64,000 bases of DNA, from positions 496,001 to 560,000 of the forward strand of contig JBOEGS010000002.1 in the NCBI GenBank assembly GCA_050633545.1, given 5' to 3'. The position numbers and the translations under genes were made by a program. The notes under the pieces were generated by a model. The model was not told where the DNA came from. It worked only from the letters and a program-made list of their open reading frames with translations, and searched no databases. Positions 62,349 through 64,000 of the stretch are shown here, piece by piece. The DNA comes from Litorivita sp050633545. Lineage in GTDB: Bacteria; Pseudomonadota; Alphaproteobacteria; Rhodobacterales; Rhodobacteraceae. Position 1 is the first letter of the stretch. Every line of letters begins with the position of its first letter.

Positions 62349-63950
62349 ATGGAGTGGGACTATATCATCGTCGGCGCAGGCAGCGCGGGCTGCGTTCTGG
62401 CCAAACGGCTCAGCGAGGCAGGGCACCGCACATTGCTGCTCGAAGCGGGGGGGCGCGACAATTACCATTGGGTGCATATCCCGATGGGATACCTCTATTG
62501 CATCGGCAATCCGCGCACCGATTGGATGTATAATACCGCGCCCGATGCGGGGCTGAACGGGCGGCAATTGCTCTATCCGCGCGGCAAGGTTCTGGGCGGC
62601 TGCTCGTCGATCAACGGCATGCTGTATTTGCGCGGACAGGCGGCGGATTACGACGGCTGGCGGCAATTGGGATTGACCGGTTGGGGTTGGGACGATGTGC
62701 TGCCCCTGTTCAAGAAATCCGAAGACTACTTTGGCGGCGAAACCGAGATGCACGGCGCGGGCGGCGAATGGCGGGTAGAAAACCAAAGGCTGCATTGGAA
62801 GGTGCTTGACGATTGGCGCGATGCGGCGGTGGCGGCGGGCATTCCGGCCACAGATGATTTCAATCGCGGCGACAACGAAGGCGTGGGATATTTCAAGGTG
62901 AACCAGCGCCGCGGCTGGCGGATGAACACCGCCAAGGCGTTTTTGCGCACCACCAAAACCGACCATCTCAAGGTCGAAACCCATGCCCATACGCGGCGTG
63001 TTCTGCTGGAGCAGGGTCGATGTGTGGGGGTGGAATACGAGCAGGGCGGCGAGATCAAAACCGCCCGCGCGCGCGGCGAGGTGATCTTGTCTGCGGGGGC
63101 GGTGAACAGCCCGCAAATCTTGCAGCTTTCGGGCCTTGGCCCTGCGGCTTTGCTGCAAAACCACGGCATCGAGGTCGCCCGCGACATCGGCGCGGTCGGG
63201 GCGAATTTGCAAGACCATCTGCAATTGCGCTGCGCGTGGAAATTGACGGGGGCCAAGACGCTCAACACTATGGCGAATTCGGTGATCGGCAAGGCCAGGA
63301 TCGGATTGGAATATGTCTTGCGCCGCTCCGGCCCGATGTCGATGGCGCCAAGCCAATTGGGCGCATTCTCCAAATCGCGCGCGGGGCTGGCGACGGCGGA
63401 TCTTGAATACCATGTGCAGCCCCTGACCTTGGAGGCCTTTGGGCAGCCTTTGCATGATTTCCCCGCCATGACCGCCAGCGTGTGCAACCTGCGCCCCGAA
63501 AGCCGCGGCAGCGTCGAAATCACCAGCAAAGACCCCAAGGCCGTGCCCAAGATCGCGCCAAACTACCTGAGCACCGAAGGCGACCGCCGCGTGGCTATTG
63601 ATGCGATCCGGCAGGCGCGCGCGATCATGGCGCAGGCCCCGATGGCGCAATATGCGCCCGAAGAAATGAAACCGGGGATCGGCGCGCAAAGCGATGCGGA
63701 ATTGGCCAAGGCGGCGGGGGATGTGGGCACAACGATTTTCCATCCCGTCGGCACCGTTGCGATGGGCTCGCAGGATGACGCGCCGCTGGACGAGCGGCTG
63801 CGCCTGCGCGCGGTGGCGGGGCTGCGGGTGGTGGATGCCTCGGTCATGCCGCGCATCACCTCGGGCAATACCAATGCGCCGACCATCATGATTGCCGAGA
63901 AAGCCAGCGAGATGATCCTCGCGGATGCACGGCAAGGGTCGATGGCATGA
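62349..63950 (+). CDS. GMC-family FAD oxidoreductase (choline/alcohol dehydrogenase-like)
   Basis: 533 residues. FAD motif VGAGSAGCVLAKRL at ~8-21, PRGKVLGGCSSINGMLYLRG (GMC signature 1), SAGAVNSPQILQLSGLG (signature 2), and active-site FHPVGTVAMG with SGNTNAPT. It oxidises a primary alcohol or choline-like compound; betaine genes are not adjacent, so choline is not certain. The start has GGAG in AAGGCGGAGGAGC about 8 nt upstream. The next gene overlaps by 4 nt. Confidence 0.9.
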   Translation: MEWDYIIVGAGSAGCVLAKRLSEAGHRTLLLEAGGRDNYHWVHIPMGYLYCIGNPRTDWMYNTAPDAGLNGRQLLYPRGKVLGGCSSINGMLYLRGQAADYDGWRQLGLTGWGWDDVLPLFKKSEDYFGGETEMHGAGGEWRVENQRLHWKVLDDWRDAAVAAGIPATDDFNRGDNEGVGYFKVNQRRGWRMNTAKAFLRTTKTDHLKVETHAHTRRVLLEQGRCVGVEYEQGGEIKTARARGEVILSAGAVNSPQILQLSGLGPAALLQNHGIEVARDIGAVGANLQDHLQLRCAWKLTGAKTLNTMANSVIGKARIGLEYVLRRSGPMSMAPSQLGAFSKSRAGLATADLEYHVQPLTLEAFGQPLHDFPAMTASVCNLRPESRGSVEITSKDPKAVPKIAPNYLSTEGDRRVAIDAIRQARAIMAQAPMAQYAPEEMKPGIGAQSDAELAKAAGDVGTTIFHPVGTVAMGSQDDAPLDERLRLRAVAGLRVVDASVMPRITSGNTNAPTIMIAEKASEMILADARQGSMA

Positions 63951-64000
63951 GCACAGCCGTAAAAATCGCTTTGGCCTATTGTTCTGGCGCGGGGCATACG
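63947..64000 (+). CDS. Start of a flavodoxin-like/NAD(P)H-dependent FMN reductase gene (cut by window edge)
   Basis: Only 18 codons: MSTAVKIALAYCSGAGHT. A beta-strand followed by a SGxGHT turn is the phosphate-binding start of flavodoxin-fold proteins. ATG 63947 overlaps the GMC stop (ATGA), so the two are co-translated. Too little is present for a firm call. Confidence 0.5.
   Translation, partial: MSTAVKIALAYCSGAGHT

Overview
The window looks like a chromosomal segment of a marine-type alphaproteobacterium of the family Rhodobacteraceae (Roseobacter group). Grounds: high G+C, genes packed on both strands, a petP-petR-like regulator pair, a Rieske/cytochrome b/cytochrome c1 operon, ectoine-degradation genes (doeA-like, doeD-like), a VPLPA-type C-terminal sorting signal, and the alphaproteobacterial order xseB-ispA-dxs. 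I see no prophage, insertion sequence, CRISPR array or rRNA operon. There is one tRNA, Leu (anticodon CAG).

Layout. 1-6.8 kb: a cut doeA-like gene diverges from a doeD-like aminotransferase, followed by a polyamine-type ABC transporter (ATPase, binding protein, two permeases). 6.9-16.7 kb: an SDR oxidoreductase, ilvE, the petP-petR-like pair, a histone-deacetylase-fold amidohydrolase, a phosphotransferase, the xseB-ispA-dxs isoprenoid block, exoD and an epimerase. 16.9-25.2 kb: adenine deaminase and AMP nucleosidase in tandem, HU, two small-molecule transporters, aroC and a dicarboxylate/amino-acid symporter. 25.2-28.6 kb: a TPP riboswitch ahead of thiBPQ. 28.7-31.4 kb: the bc1 operon petABC on the minus strand. 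31.6-36 kb: an LpxQ-like outer-membrane protein, an A+T-richer P-loop kinase-like gene, a GST, a crotonase, a VPLPA protein and tRNA-Leu.

36-49.7 kb: an NDUFA9-like protein, uppP, glutamate synthase (gltD and gltB, separated by an alpha/beta-hydrolase-like gene), mtgA, a GST, queG, msrB-msrA and a DMT exporter. 49.8-59.1 kb: a second polyamine locus. A minus-strand operon potFGHI-like plus an amine oxidase diverges from a GntR/FCD regulator and a SpuC-like putrescine aminotransferase, followed by a convergent matB. 59.2-64 kb: a second alpha/beta-hydrolase-like protein, a GST, mscL, an Lrp regulator, a GMC oxidoreductase and the first codons of a flavodoxin-like gene.

The main theme is scavenging of organic nitrogen (ectoine, polyamines, amino acids, purines) feeding glutamate synthase, alongside housekeeping genes. 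The least explained signals are in non-coding DNA: a triple 11-bp direct repeat shared by two distant promoters, a dispersed GTCTCT-N6-GC(C/G) motif confined to 45-62 kb, and paired operator-like sites around the second polyamine locus. All searches were done by eye.
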